From Lycorma delicatula (lineage: Eukaryota > Arthropoda > Insecta > Hemiptera > Fulgoridae), in the NCBI RefSeq assembly GCF_047948215.1, contig NC_134460.1, positions 126,617,324 through 126,681,323 of the forward strand: a stretch of DNA of 64,000 nucleotides, written 5' to 3'. This document shows, piece after piece, positions 21,740 through 33,012 of the stretch. Each line of letters begins with the position of its first letter. Positions within the stretch are counted from its first letter, which is position 1. The position numbers and the translations under genes are program-made. The notes below the pieces were generated by a model. The model was not told the DNA's origin. It made no database searches and saw nothing but the letters and a program-made list of their open reading frames with translations.

Positions 21740-22250
21740 TTTTTAGCGTACTCGCTGTTGTCTAGCAGATTCAAAGCGAGAAGATTAATATACTTATCCA
21801 ACCAGGACACATACCTCGAAACTAGACGTCCAACTTCCTCTCGAACGTACGGAGCTCCTATGTAATCGTGGATTCCCCGCGAACCGCGGTGCGTGGGTTA
21901 TGTAGATTTTTGTTGGGTTTTATGGGTTTCCGTAGATGTTTGTGGAGGTCATTCACGTTGACCTCCACGTTGCTGTTACTGGCTGTTTAATTGGTACGTC
22001 CATAACAGTTTCAAGAAAACCTTTTTGGCAGTAGAACCTCTTTTGGCAAAGCAAGTTTTGATCTCTTACCCAATACCCAGTACATCTTCTTAAGCTTAAT
22101 TTCAAGCAACTTCCTCTTCTCCCTAATATAATTCCTCCACGTCAAATGGCGATCAAGGTAAAAGCCCAGGTACCGTACTGTATTGACTTGAGGTATCCTG
22201 AGACCGTTTAATCGACCTCCTAAAATTTGTCTGAGTTCAGAAAAAAATGC
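21740..22250 (-). pseudogene. jockey-like LINE ORF2 C-terminal fragment
   Basis: Reading from 22250 on the minus strand: LNGLRIPQVNTVRYLGFYLD, RHLTWRNYI, LKKMYWVLGKRSKLAL, then after breaks TASNSNVEV, APYVREEVGR and INLLALNLLDNSEYAKK. The order 'VRYLGxxLDxxLTW...KxYWLLGRxSxL...GTASNSNxE...VREE...HPNxLALNLLDNS' is the classic end of jockey-clade ORF2. The copy lacks the reverse transcriptase core (5' truncated at about 22250) and carries an internal stop and a small deletion around 22000. No poly-A tail is obvious on the 3' side. Confidence 0.8.
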
Positions 22251-25200
22251 TATTCAAATAAAAAAACCCTAGAAGCTAGAAACGTAAAGAAAAAAAACTG
22301 TGTCGTGTTAAAATTAAGAAAAGGACACGTAAGAACATAAAGGGACTATTAACAAAGTATTAGCTAAGGTTGTTTGGAATGAGATAATATTTTTTTCGTT
22401 CCTTTTTGATTAAGATAAGATAATAAATGCAGATTATTATAAAATCTTCCTAAGCCTGAGAAAAATATCTAAAATATGGGAAAACTGTACTGATAGTTAT
22501 TCAATTTTTTTTTTTAATTTTCACGTAAAAATACTGTAGCAATATTATAATAAATAACACTAACCTTTATACTATTATTATTATTATTATTCTGTAGTTA
22601 TCTTATACTAATGACAAGAAATGAAAGATATCTTTCAACCTTCTGCGTAGGTCATGTGTTTTTCGCGTAAAAGATTTTACACTTAAGCTATGTAGAAAAC
22701 AGAACCATCATAGGAAACTCCTTTACATTGAAATTGACTCATTTAGAAATGAATTGTTATTGTATCGATCAGTTAATAAATAAAAAAAATAATAGATAAA
22801 AAATATAATAAATCAGTAAAGTAGTGAGAGAACATTGATTTTAAAATATTTAAACTTTTCATGATAAGGTTTCAAACTTTTTTTAATCAAGTAAGTGACT
22901 CTGGATATACATCTGGTTTTGAAGAGTACTTCAGAAACTTTAAAAATATTATTTAACGTTCTTGAAGTTCTGTTGCTATTACCTAGTAAAATCCATCATC
23001 TAGAGTATTCCTGATTTCTAATATATATTGCTTAATAAAATAAATATTTTATTCATTCTTTCAACAAACGAACTGATAAAATTATTTTAAAAGCGTTTAA
23101 ATTATTTTTTAAACTTGTGCATTCACTGGTTAAACAGAACTACAATATCTAAATGTCATATTTTTCAAAAATTTCCTTTTATAATAATTAAATCTTATTT
23201 TTTCAAAAATAGGATTTAAGTGAGGAAGTAAGAAATAATATCTGATCAAGAGTTAGCCGGCGCCTTATGGTATAATTTTTAAATTTTATAATCTACATTT
23301 GATCAGGGTAAAAACCAAATCCATCTGTGAAATTCATTAAAATCGGGTAAGGCGGTTCAGACCTTAGAGAGCCTGAACAAATGCCTGAATAGGCATTAGG
23401 GAGCTTATTTTCAAACAAATAGACATATTTTGATTTTATTTATGATTATAAATATATATATATACACTACCATTCCCATCACGGGTTCACCCCGTTATAT
23501 GGTTACTACTTGCGTTTCCCGTCGTGGATAATTTATTTTAATTTTACTTTTTTTAGTCAAATAACCGAAGCTAAGTGCAGCCAGTCGTGTCACATACAGT
23601 AACAGTGGTATTGGCTGTGTTGGTTGAGCCGCTGCGCTGTACACCGTCGTTTTCCTCAAAAAATCGAAATAAAAAAAACCAAAAATGGTTTTTAGATATT
23701 TATCTAAAGAATACTTAAAATTAAGTAGGCCCAGATATCTATTGAATATCTCTTTTAGTATAGCCAGAAATGGAGAAAATTTGCAATAATTTTTCTTAAT
23801 TTGTTTACTTTTTTCACCCCTTTTAAGATTGAATTTCGAAAAATCCAAAAAATATAAAAATAGGTATATATATAAATAAATATATATATAACAAATAATA
23901 TATATATAACAAATAGGTATATATATATATATACCTAGAATTCAAAAAACAGTAAATTTGATTGTTAATCCATTTTAATCTTTTAAAATAGGAATTTAAA
24001 AAAAAAATATTTCTTAGTGTGAAATTACATCGTAAGAAGAATGTGTGTACAAATTTTCATCATTTATATTCAGTAATTTTTGTTGAGCGATGATTATCAA
24101 TGGAGGTCTCATGATAAGTTTTATATATATATACATATATATAGATTGACCAAAAATATTTAATCTAATGGACATAAATATGTTTTAAAAATAAATAACT
24201 GTCATTATTAGTATTCTTTTCCAACATAATAAAAAAAGTATTAGATTATCTTAATTAATAAAGCCACATTTCAATGTACCATTTTATTTTTTATTTTTCT
24301 TAAATCTAGAATATGGTTAAGTTTTTACTTGTTTTTTCCTTTTTGTGATATCAACATTAGAAAATTAAAAAAAATATTAATACCAATAAATTCTTAAGTA
24401 ATGTGTGATTCAATATATGTTATTTTAATAATCGAATCCTCTTTCTTTAATACGAATGAATAATATAAAATTTGTCACTATTAATTCAAAAAACGTATGG
24501 AATTAAAAATTGAAGTTATAAGAACCTAAGTTTATCATGCGTAATATTGCACTTTTTTAGTTACGGAGTAAATTCTTTTTTGGGTAGTTTTTCTTTTCTT
24601 CAGTTTCCAAATCGAACACATCATGAACATAAGGTACAAACATCATCACAAAAACAGTACATTTTGGTTTTAAAACTGTAAAACAATATTTTTCCGCCAC
24701 TTTTGGATCTATTTTGTTTTTAATAAAAATGATATTTCTTAAATTTCTTTTTATATTCAGTTGACGTTAGTTACATAAATTTTCCCTTTAAACTCTCTAT
24801 AAATTTTGTTTGAAAGTTTTATTTGTTTACTCGCAACGTAATTATGTTATTATAAGAAAATATTGTATATTGCGACACCAATTTTTTGTATTTTACAATA
24901 AATTTCTAAAAAATTATTAGAAATAAAGTTGTAGGACTTTTTTTATACAATTTTTTAAGTTAAGTTAAATTTATTCCTTACTTTAAGTTTCAGGAATTTC
25001 ATTAGGCCTCTACTTTACTGTAAGAGCAGAAATTTGAGCAAAGTTTTTCCTAGCTATAAACTTGTAAACGAAGCGCTTCTGGATCCATATTTTTACTTGT
25101 AGAACTTATCGTGAGATTCTCTCCATTTATTAATTAGACGCATTTTATGTTAATATACGTATTGTATATCTTAAAATCCCATTGACATAAGTTCTTTTTT

Positions 25201-25970
25201 GATAATTATTTCGCGCGTCATTAATTCTAACCTAGAAAATTTTCATAACTATAATAACATGAATTTAATTTGAGACGAAACTATAAGTGTAGAAAGTTTG
25301 ATGTAATTAATTACGTTAGTTTGAATATTCAAATATACATTTTGAAAAGAGTAAATGAGGAAAATTCTATGAATCGGAGACTGAAGAGTATGATAAAAAA
25401 ATATGTCAGTCTCTTTTTAGTTTTGTTGTACATGATCACCATTCCTTCTCGTTTTTATCTTCAACTACAACTTTTCATACTTTACTTTCTTTAGTGTTAG
25501 TATGTTCTTTTTATTTTATTTCTTTTACTTTTTCTTTTTACGCATTAGAGAATTGCTCTTTATTCATAACATGAAATGTTTTTTGAAGTACATTTTTATG
25601 TATGAACTCATTTGTTTTTATTTTAATTAAATATTCCTGAACTAAATATATATATCGAATAATCCATGAATATCGTTTCAATAACTATTAGGAGACGTAT
25701 AAAGTAACAACAAAATTTGTAAATAATATTACAGTGTAAATATATAATTTCAAGTATCGTCTTTTCGTTATAGGACTTAAGCCTTTTACCTACCGAAGAA
25801 TTCCTCTTACTACTTTCTTGGCTATATAGAATATATTTTCTAGAATTTATCTTTATAAAATTCTGTTCTGGAAAATAACTATTTTAAATATTTCAAAACA
25901 TTATTCTTTTTGTATTTTTATATTCATCAGTAACAACGTAGGCATGGTTTGTTAGTTAACTGATATCGTT
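22251..25970. other. AT-rich non-coding region
   Basis: I see no supported gene. (TA)n runs lie at about 23453-23462, 23880-23930 and 24120-24140, and an ATT run near 22574. A 117-codon minus-strand ORF at 23848-23495 (start MDFSKFNLKRGEK) has no motif and probably arises by chance, although 23475-23640 is GC-richer than its surroundings and may be an unlisted repeat. Confidence 0.55.
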
Positions 25971-26215
25971 TTTACTTTCCTGGCATCGTAGCTCTAGAAC
26001 TATGTAGTAAAAAGGAAAGTATGGTACTCGTTTAAAAAATAGGGTTTGGGTTTTTCAATTTCTTGACGTTTCATTACCCAGGGACCCAAAAAACAAAACG
26101 TAGGGGGGTTGATGTTCGTAGTATGTACGTGTATTGGCGTTTTTGAAGCTTAACAATTTTTCCTGAGATAAACCTATTTAAATGAAATTTGGCACCGAGA
26201 CTCGTATTTATAGGG
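25971..26215 (+). repeat. Repeat family D, partial copy
   Basis: TACTTTCCTGGCATCGTAGC at the start, a CTCTAGAAC tip, then GGAAAGTA, so TACTTTCC (25973-25980) pairs with GGAAAGTA (26014-26021). Continues TTGACGTTTCATTACCCAGG and GGGGGGTTGATGTTCG as in the 13133-14062 copy. Confidence 0.75.
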
Positions 26216-26224
26216 CAACTTGTT

Positions 26225-26790
26225 GCAGATTAACGAAGACTCGCAGACGGAGGTCGAATTCCGTGCAACTCAGGCATACTAGAGGTGTGCAGTAATCAAC
26301 AAAAAATAGTATTTAGCCCTGAGAAGATGATGCTGCCGAAGGGCCGCTTACGCGGCGAGCCCATATTTTGATCGGCCATCCTGTTCGTTATGTCTCGTTG
26401 CAACGGTATTTGAGTGTACTCCTTGATGAGAATTTCAGATTCAAGGATCACTTTCAGAGTTTCGCTAAGAAGACGTGTGATTCCTTCTTCGATATTCATA
26501 GGATGGTCCATCCTGATTAGGGTGTAAATTTTAAAACAATGAAAATTTTGTATAAAAGTGTATGCGAGGCGATTATGCTTTACGCAGCACCTGTTTGGGT
26601 AAACAGAATGAGGTATAAAAGCTACCGCGAAATTTTTTTAAGAGCTCAGCATATCCTGTTACTTACTGTTATGGGAGGGGTTATAGGACAGCTTAGTAGA
26701 ACTGCTTATAGGCAATTCTAGTTATCGCGGGTGTTAAGCCAATTGACGTCCTTGCGTCGGAACGTTCAGTTACGTTACGCTACGAAGAGG
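26225..26790 (+). pseudogene. R1-like LINE ORF2 3' fragment
   Basis: Plus-strand frames read FSPEKMMLPKGRLRGEPIF, then IGHPVRYVSLQRYLSVLLDE, NFRFKDHFQSFAKKT, then MKILYKSVCEAIMLYAAPVW, RAQHILLLTVMGG and, in another frame, AILVIAGVKPIDVLASER. This is the region just after the reverse transcriptase core of R1-clade ORF2 ('YLGVxLD...FxxHI...LYxxVxEAxLLYAAPVW...RxxLxxVxxAYRTVSTEALxVIAGVxPIDLLAxER'). At least two frameshifts and one stop are present. The copy lacks both the upstream catalytic part and a visible poly-A. It sits immediately after a repeat D copy, so one may have inserted into the other. Confidence 0.8.
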
Positions 26791-28057
26791 TTGGTTTTTG
26801 CATTTTTTAAAACTATTTTGGTTTATTTTCATGTATCATGATTTTTCCTCTATAAGAATAAATAACCAATCTCAGGAGGAAAGTATTAAAACTTTTTGTC
26901 AACTTTTTTTATTGTGAATAATCCTAATAAATAAATAAATATATATTTATATTATATCTAAATTCATCAACTAATGATGTCAATAATGTATCTTTTCTTT
27001 ACTTTTGTAGTAAATAAATGGATTTTCATGATTAACTAGATTGCATCCACGTCATTTCAAAATATTTTTTGGTGTATTGGGCGATATTTATAACCGATTT
27101 TAATGTGACTTTGTGAGGTGAAGTAAACATAGTAGAATAAGACTCCTCTGGAGTTTGGCGCGAATCGGATGAGAGGAACTGTAGTTTTAAAGCAAAAAAC
27201 TAGTCTTTCGGGGTACCATTTCGGCTTTTTTTCGTTCTTGCGGGCGCAATTTTTAACCGATTTTGATGTGACTTTGTGAGGTGAAGATTAACTAACTTAA
27301 AATTTCTCTTTTAAATATTTATGAAATGTAATTATATAATTTTCATTTCTTCGCGTATCTACTTTTAAGTAAATAATTTATAATTTTTACCATTCGTTAC
27401 GTGTCATTTAAATAACTAGAAACTCCTGATTAATTTAGTTGTTTCCACCAAAATAATTTAAATAGCCAAGGTTTATTCATAACTGATTAACGTTATTGAT
27501 TTTTTTTTTCAAAATACACCTAATTGAATTTTATTGAATCTCAACAAATGCATCTGTGCAATTTAAGTTAATTTTAAATGTAATTAGCAAATTAACCATC
27601 CAAACTAAAATTAAAATAATTAATAAATATACATTTTTTTGGAGTCAAATTTTTTTGTTAATTTTAATTCTATTTATGTAACTGGTTAATTTGTACGTTT
27701 CTAGTAAATTATTTAATTTTTTTCTGAGATAATAGTTATTATATATGACACACAGGCAAACAGTAACTAAATATGTACAAAAAAAAAACATGTATGAGTT
27801 TTATTAAATATTTTATATTTATGTATTTTTATAAATCTATTTTATATTTTAAAGCAATATTATGCAAAATTATATATTTTTATTTTGGAAAACTTTACTC
27901 TTCCCTATATCCCTATATCCCTATATAAAAATCCCTATATAAAAGTTAATCCTTGTATTCTTATCTTTAAAATTCTTAAAACAAATTAAATAATCTTTGT
28001 AATTTATACAGATACGTTACTTATTTAATGCTAAGTTAAGCTAAATACAAGTAAAAC
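26791..28057. other. AT-rich stretch with a local tandem duplication
   Basis: A 44-bp sequence (starting GGGCG, containing TAACCGATTTTGATGTGAC and TTTGTGAGGTGAAG) occurs at 27080-27123 and 27242-27286. A CCCTATAT microsatellite lies at 27903-27943. Otherwise nothing is seen. Confidence 0.7.
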
Positions 28058-28100
28058 ATGCCGAGTGGTCCCGGAGGTTAAAAAAATAAATAAATAAAAA
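28058..28100 (+). repeat. SINE tail fragment
   Basis: GAGTGGTCCCGGAGGTTAAA followed by an AAAT-rich tail: the very end of the shared SINE tail. Confidence 0.6.
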
Positions 28101-29809
28101 ATTACTCATCACTCATCAAATAAGGCTTTGCTACAAGTTTTGATAAAAACATTTGAACTTCATTAAGACGTAAAATAAATAGCGAATAAAGACGAACGAA
28201 GCTAAAAAACCTTCATGTCACCTTTACGCTTTATAAAAAAACATTTCCACCGGTATTTCTTGGCATTGTTCAATTTTGTACATCAGACTTGGCGAAATAT
28301 CCTAGAATACTAGACAACTAACTTAGAAAACTCATATATGAACAAAAGAGAAGTAATTAAATCATATATTGAAAAAAAAAAATCATTGGATATTAGGAAA
28401 AATAAACGTACCTTTTGCTTTATTACAGAATTTTTTTATTACAACAGTTATAGTTATAACAATTTTTTGAAAATAAAATTATCAAAATAATTCGTATAAA
28501 CAGATTCAGCTATAAGTAACAGAATACACAACGGTTTCAAGCCACATTTCTTTGCAAAATTGCATTGTTTTCATTGTTCATTTATAATTAAATTATCTAA
28601 TATTTCGACTATTAAAAAGTAATTCGCAGTTTCCACAGATAATAATAACACCAATTTATTTTACTTTACACCAACTCCTTAAACAACAATGAGATCTCAC
28701 ATAGAATACGACACCTATATTTGACAAATTAATTTTAAAGAAAACCCAGCACGATAATATATCCCTTCAAAATATAACTTCAAAATTACAAGGAAAGATA
28801 ATACGGCGTAGAATTGCATCAAATAGGATTGATTATAGATTTCCTTTTATCATGATGTCTCACGTTAAGTTAGATATTACGTAACATCTATTTATTGGAT
28901 ATAAAATAAGAGCAGATTATGAAGAGGCAACAATACGATAAATTAAACATTATTTCATGATCTAATGATATATTCTGCTGTAAAAACAGTAGGAAAAACT
29001 CTTTCCTCTCTTTTATTTGATATAAATGCTTTTATTTGATATAAATGCTTTTATTTTAAGAATTTAACCTCCTTTTGATCAAAGAAATAATAAATTAAAT
29101 ATTATTCCATGTTGAATAAATGAGATTGATTTATGACACTAAACATAGAATAAAGACTTATTAATTTTAAAATGAATTATTGAACTACTTAATGTGCAGT
29201 TAAATTGTTTTTACATTTCATTTTTATTATATTGTTGTTTTAATATGCAAGTAAATATAAATTCTATTGTAAATGCTAAACACATATTAAACTTCACTAA
29301 CATTTAAGTGCTTTCTTTGAAATGCGTGTCTGCGAGAGAGTAAGGGTGAGTGAAAGGACAGCAAGATTTCACGTTTATGTTTAAATAAAATAATACATTA
29401 TACGCGGAATGCGTTTAAACATATTGGAATACTGCCAGTATTTTATGTTCATATATGCGTACTTTATATCTCATACCAGCTATTTAAACTTCGATAAATA
29501 TTTAAAAAGAGACTTTTATGTAACTACGCAAATATTTGAATTATTATTTTTACATTACATTTATTTAATGTTTATTTAAAACGGTTAAGATATTGTATTC
29601 AGAAAATTAATATGAATACATAATATATATATTTTTTACCACAGCTTTTAATTATTCTAATGTAAAGTATTTACCCTATTTCTGTTGGTTTTCCCTGTTT
29701 TCCATTCTATCTCAGTTTAAAATGTAAATTTCGTACAAACATTGTTTTTTCTCATTTTCTTGAAATTAGTATGTTAACAAATTTCTTCATTATCACTCCA
29801 TAGTAATAA

Positions 29810-29863
<54 letters not shown>

Positions 29864-30000
29864 GTACTACTTCGTAGTAATGGTAATTGTAATTCCATTT
29901 TATTGTAATTATACTTTTATCAAGTTTTTCTTTTTTTAAGAAAAAAAATTTGACAAAAAGTTTAATACATTCCTTGGCATTTATTCCTACATAGTAGAAA
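28101..30000. other. AT-rich non-coding region with (AAT)n
   Basis: (AAT)n microsatellite at 29811-29861 and a tandem 18-mer (CTTTTATTTGATATAAATG) near 29011-29055. No gene is seen. Confidence 0.7.
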
Positions 30001-30130
30001 AATTATGATATATGAAAAAAGTTATGTAAGATTTCTTTTTTGGGGTGGGGGATATTTATGATGAAGTATTTTGTAAAATTATCATTAAATGTTATAAAAT
30101 TTTGTTTTATCAAAAAAGTTTTAAAATTTA
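30001..30130 (+). repeat. Repeat family D, distal-end piece
   Basis: GTAAGATTTCTTTTTTGGGG then TGATGAAGTATTTTG and AAATTATCATTAAATG match 55160-55230 and the reverse complement of 14010-14060. Confidence 0.55.
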
Positions 30131-30224
30131 AAAAAAAATCGTAATTTTTTAATTTTTTCTGATCCTTCTCGCCAAAATCATCTTCCAAGAAAATGTTTTG
30201 ATTTTTCTGTTTACTATGTTAAAT

Positions 30225-30545
30225 GGTATGTTTAGAGCGTAACTTATATATGGAAGTGAAACTTTGACGATCGGAGTACCTGAAAAGAAAAGAATAGAAG
30301 CCTTTGAAATGTGGTGCTATAGAAGAATAGCACATATTTAGGCATCCTGGAATAGTCGCTTTAATACTAGAGGGACAGGTAGAAGGAAAAAATTGTGCAG
30401 GCAGGTAACGTTTGGAGTATGTAAAAAAATTGTTAGGGATGTAAGATGTAGGGAGTATACCGAAATGAAACGACTAGCACTAGATAGGGAATCTTGGAGA
30501 GCTGCATCAAACCAGTCAAATGATTGAAGACAAAAAAATATGTAA
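30225..30545 (+). pseudogene. LINE ORF2 C-terminal fragment
   Basis: Plus-strand frame: YGSETLTIGVPEKKRIEAFE then MWCYRRIAHI, a stop, ASWNSRFNTRGTGRRKKLCR, VRDVRCREYTEMKRLALDRE and SWRAASNQSND followed by a stop. 'LYGSETWTL..K..KRIEAFEMWCWRRM' and 'DR..WRAASNQS' are the familiar C-terminal landmarks of a widespread insect LINE group that usually has FADDMAVLA in its reverse transcriptase; the copy at 57713-58660 belongs to the same group. One in-frame stop and a missing middle show that it is 5' truncated and dead. Confidence 0.78.
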
Positions 30546-30959
30546 AATGGAAGAAACTAAAAATAATTTTACTGAAAATGTAGAACCAATAAAAAGTTAT
30601 CTAAGATTTATTTTTTTTTTTTGCGGTAATTTTATTGTAATATTATTATTAAAAGTATATTTATTATTTTTGTTTGTATTAAAAGTTTAAATAACTTAAA
30701 AAGAGTTTTAAAAATTTTAAAGATTTTTAAAAAATTTTATAGTATATTTTGGAGGTTACTTTCACTACTACCATGCCCAGTAAGACAAAAAAAAATTCGG
30801 TTAATAAATATGCATTAATAAAAAGAACTTATTTCGACTTATGAGGAAGGGAGAATTTTGGGGCAATTTTTTTTTTAAATGGAAAATATTCACGCAAGAT
30901 TGAGCTTAATAATGTTGGTGGTTATTAAGTGATAATTAATATAATTAAGTTTAAAATGG
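30546..30959. other. AT-rich non-coding stretch
   Basis: Nothing recognised beyond T and A runs. Confidence 0.5.
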
Positions 30960-31236
30960 GATTATCTTGGGAAAATTTTGAGAAAATTGATTCAAAAAAC
31001 CTATTGAGATATTCTCAAAATTTTACCAACAAATTGTCCTGTATACACGCGTCTGTACAAAATTGCATTAAGCTCAGTTTATCCAGACAATAGTTATAAA
31101 GTTTCAAACACGCACATACAAAAACCCCCAATTGTTTTTTATGGGTCCTTGGGTCATGAAAAGTCGAGAAATGCAAAAAAACTCACACCCCATTTTTTGA
31201 CTGATTATCATATTTCCTTTTTGTAGCATAGCTCTA
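30960..31236 (-). repeat. Repeat family D, inverted copy
   Basis: Reverse complement of the start of the 13133-14062 copy: GGGTCCTTGGGTCATGAAAA, a CACCCCATTTTTTGAC stretch and TTTCCTTTTTGTAGCATAGC, ending in the GCTCTAGAGC tip. Confidence 0.7.
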
Positions 31237-31870
31237 GAGCATTCGATCTTAAAGGGGCGATAACGTCCCCTTCTGGGCTCTGGAGGCTTTCAGGGGGACC
31301 GGTAGAAGGCTCACAGAAAATCGGGGGCGTTCAGGCGGTCTCGAAAGGCGATGACTGATTAAAAACAAACGCAAAAAAAGTTTGATATTTCATACTAAAA
31401 TTAAGTATCTACTGCACTAAAGCCTGAGATTAACAAACTCGTGAAAGCACATCAGATTCATCCTTCAAATTAATCTAAGTGGTAATTTTTCAATTGAAAG
31501 CTTTGTTTTAATTATTGTACTGTTATATTGAATATGCTCTCTCTATTGTTGTTATATAACTACATAGATACAATTGTAATTTTTTTAAGCAATTTTAATA
31601 AAGATACATCCAAATATGATTAAATATGTATTTAAATTGCTCTATTTTAAAAATGTAAAAGTTTCAACTGAGAAACAGGATATACCGCGTTTAGAAACAA
31701 TAATTACTGTTCTTAAGAGCACATATTAAAACAGCAATTGCCATTATTATTTTTAAAACAGATAGATGGTAAGTTTAAAAATGTTGGGGGACGCTAGAAA
31801 ATTTTTGATTTGGTGGTCGGAGAAGTTTGAGAATCAATGCTCTAGAGCTACGAAAGTAAAGTACTACTTT
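31237..31870. repeat. Segment between inverted GCTCTAGAGC tips, with a GC-rich island
   Basis: The left tip TAGCTCTAGAGCATTCGA (31228 on) and the right tip, read inverted, TAGCTCTAGAGCATTGA (ending about 31834), bracket about 600 bp. The first 115 bp (31243-31355) are GC-rich and G-biased: AAAGGGGCGATAACGTCCCC, GGGGGACCGGTAGAAGG and ATCGGGGGCGTTCAGGCGG. The remainder is AT-rich. No ORF. It may be a non-autonomous DNA transposon of family D. Confidence 0.45.
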
Positions 31871-32649
31871 TACATCAAAAAATAAAAAATAAAAAAGTAT
31901 ATTAAATTTTGAGAATATAAACATATAAAATGCATTTATAAAACGGATATTTTTAAAAAGATTAAATCAAAAACAACTAAGTAAACCAACTAAAAGACCC
32001 TATCAAGATTTCAGAGAAAACATCAGTAGTTTATAATTTCATGAAAATTTGTTCGTCGAGATAGATTTGTTGATGTGTATAAAATAAAATTAAAAAGTTA
32101 TAATTTATTCCTAAAAAATTAGAATATCCTATCTATATCAAACCACAAAAGAAAACTATTTTCAAGCAGCAGTGCGTTGGAATAAAAGAAAGGGAACTAT
32201 TACATTTATAACCACATAAAAATAATATTTAAAAAAAAAAATAACACATGAATATGAAAAATATAAAAACGTAACTTCAAAATAATTCACATTAATTAAT
32301 AATTTTTTATTAGTATTATTTAAAAATTCAACAACAGAGTAATATTGTTTACATAAAAGAAAATCGTAAAACAACTTTATCTTTTAGGAATGGGTGATTA
32401 CAAAAAAAAAAAAACAAAGTATAGAAGAGAAAATCATAAAAGATAATTTCAAGATATTATCTTGAAACCGAACACAAGCATCCTGTTCCATTGCAAAGAT
32501 TAGTCTTAAAGTCTGTTATATCTAGCATTCTAACCTTGCTTTTTGCTATACACAGTTTCCCTGTTTATATGTTTAGTTATCTGGTGAAATACTAAGATAT
32601 GTCTTATGTACCAATTTTTTTTTTCTGCAACAGTGATATATTAAGATTT
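31871..32649. other. AT-rich non-coding stretch
   Basis: No feature is seen. Confidence 0.5.
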
Positions 32650-32768
32650 CCACCGATCTCCGTGGCGAAGTGATAGCGTCTTGGCCTTTCATCCTAAGGT
32701 CCCTGGGTTTTAATCCCGGTGAGGCATGGCATTTTTCATTCGCTACAAAATTTCATTCCATATCCTAC
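32650..32768 (+). repeat. SINE-B copy with intact tRNA-like head
   Basis: Head ATCTCCGTGGCGAAGTGATA (A box), GCGTCTTGGCCTTTCATCC, B box GGGTTTTAATCCCGG and GAGGCATGGCATTTTTCATT, then CGCTACAAAATTTCATTCC. The shared 3' tail is missing. The head best shows the tRNA ancestry of family B. Confidence 0.88.
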
Positions 32769-32813
32769 TTAAAAGCTTCAAACTTATGTGGTAATGCCAT
32801 CAAGACAAAAGAA

Positions 32814-32870
32814 AAACTGGATAAAAAATCCAGTTTATTACCGAAAAAATGCAATTTTTTTCGGTAATAA
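32814..32870. repeat. Two adjoining perfect hairpins
   Basis: AAACTGGAT/ATCCAGTTT (9 bp, 5-nt loop, 32814-32836) runs directly into TTATTACCGAAAAAA/TTTTTTCGGTAATAA (15 bp, 6-nt loop, 32835-32870). Confidence 0.95.
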
Positions 32871-32883
32871 TGTTGTAGCGCAT

Positions 32884-32968
32884 GCGCGCGCGCACACACA
32901 CACATTTTTATTAATTAAAAATTCTGCTTTAGTTATAAATCGAAAAAAGCAATAGTATTAGTTTCAAT

Positions 32969-33010
<42 letters not shown>
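32884..33010. repeat. (GC)n(AC)n and (AC)n microsatellites
   Basis: (GC)n(AC)n at about 32884-32904 and (AC)n at 32973-33010. Confidence 0.95.

Positions 33011-33012
<2 letters not shown>

Noticed and set aside
23495..23848. 117-codon minus-strand ORF
   Set aside because: Longest unexplained ORF, but composition follows AT-rich DNA and no domain is seen.
32650..32720. Functional tRNA gene in the SINE-B head
   Set aside because: Acceptor ends do not pair, and the sequence continues into the SINE body.
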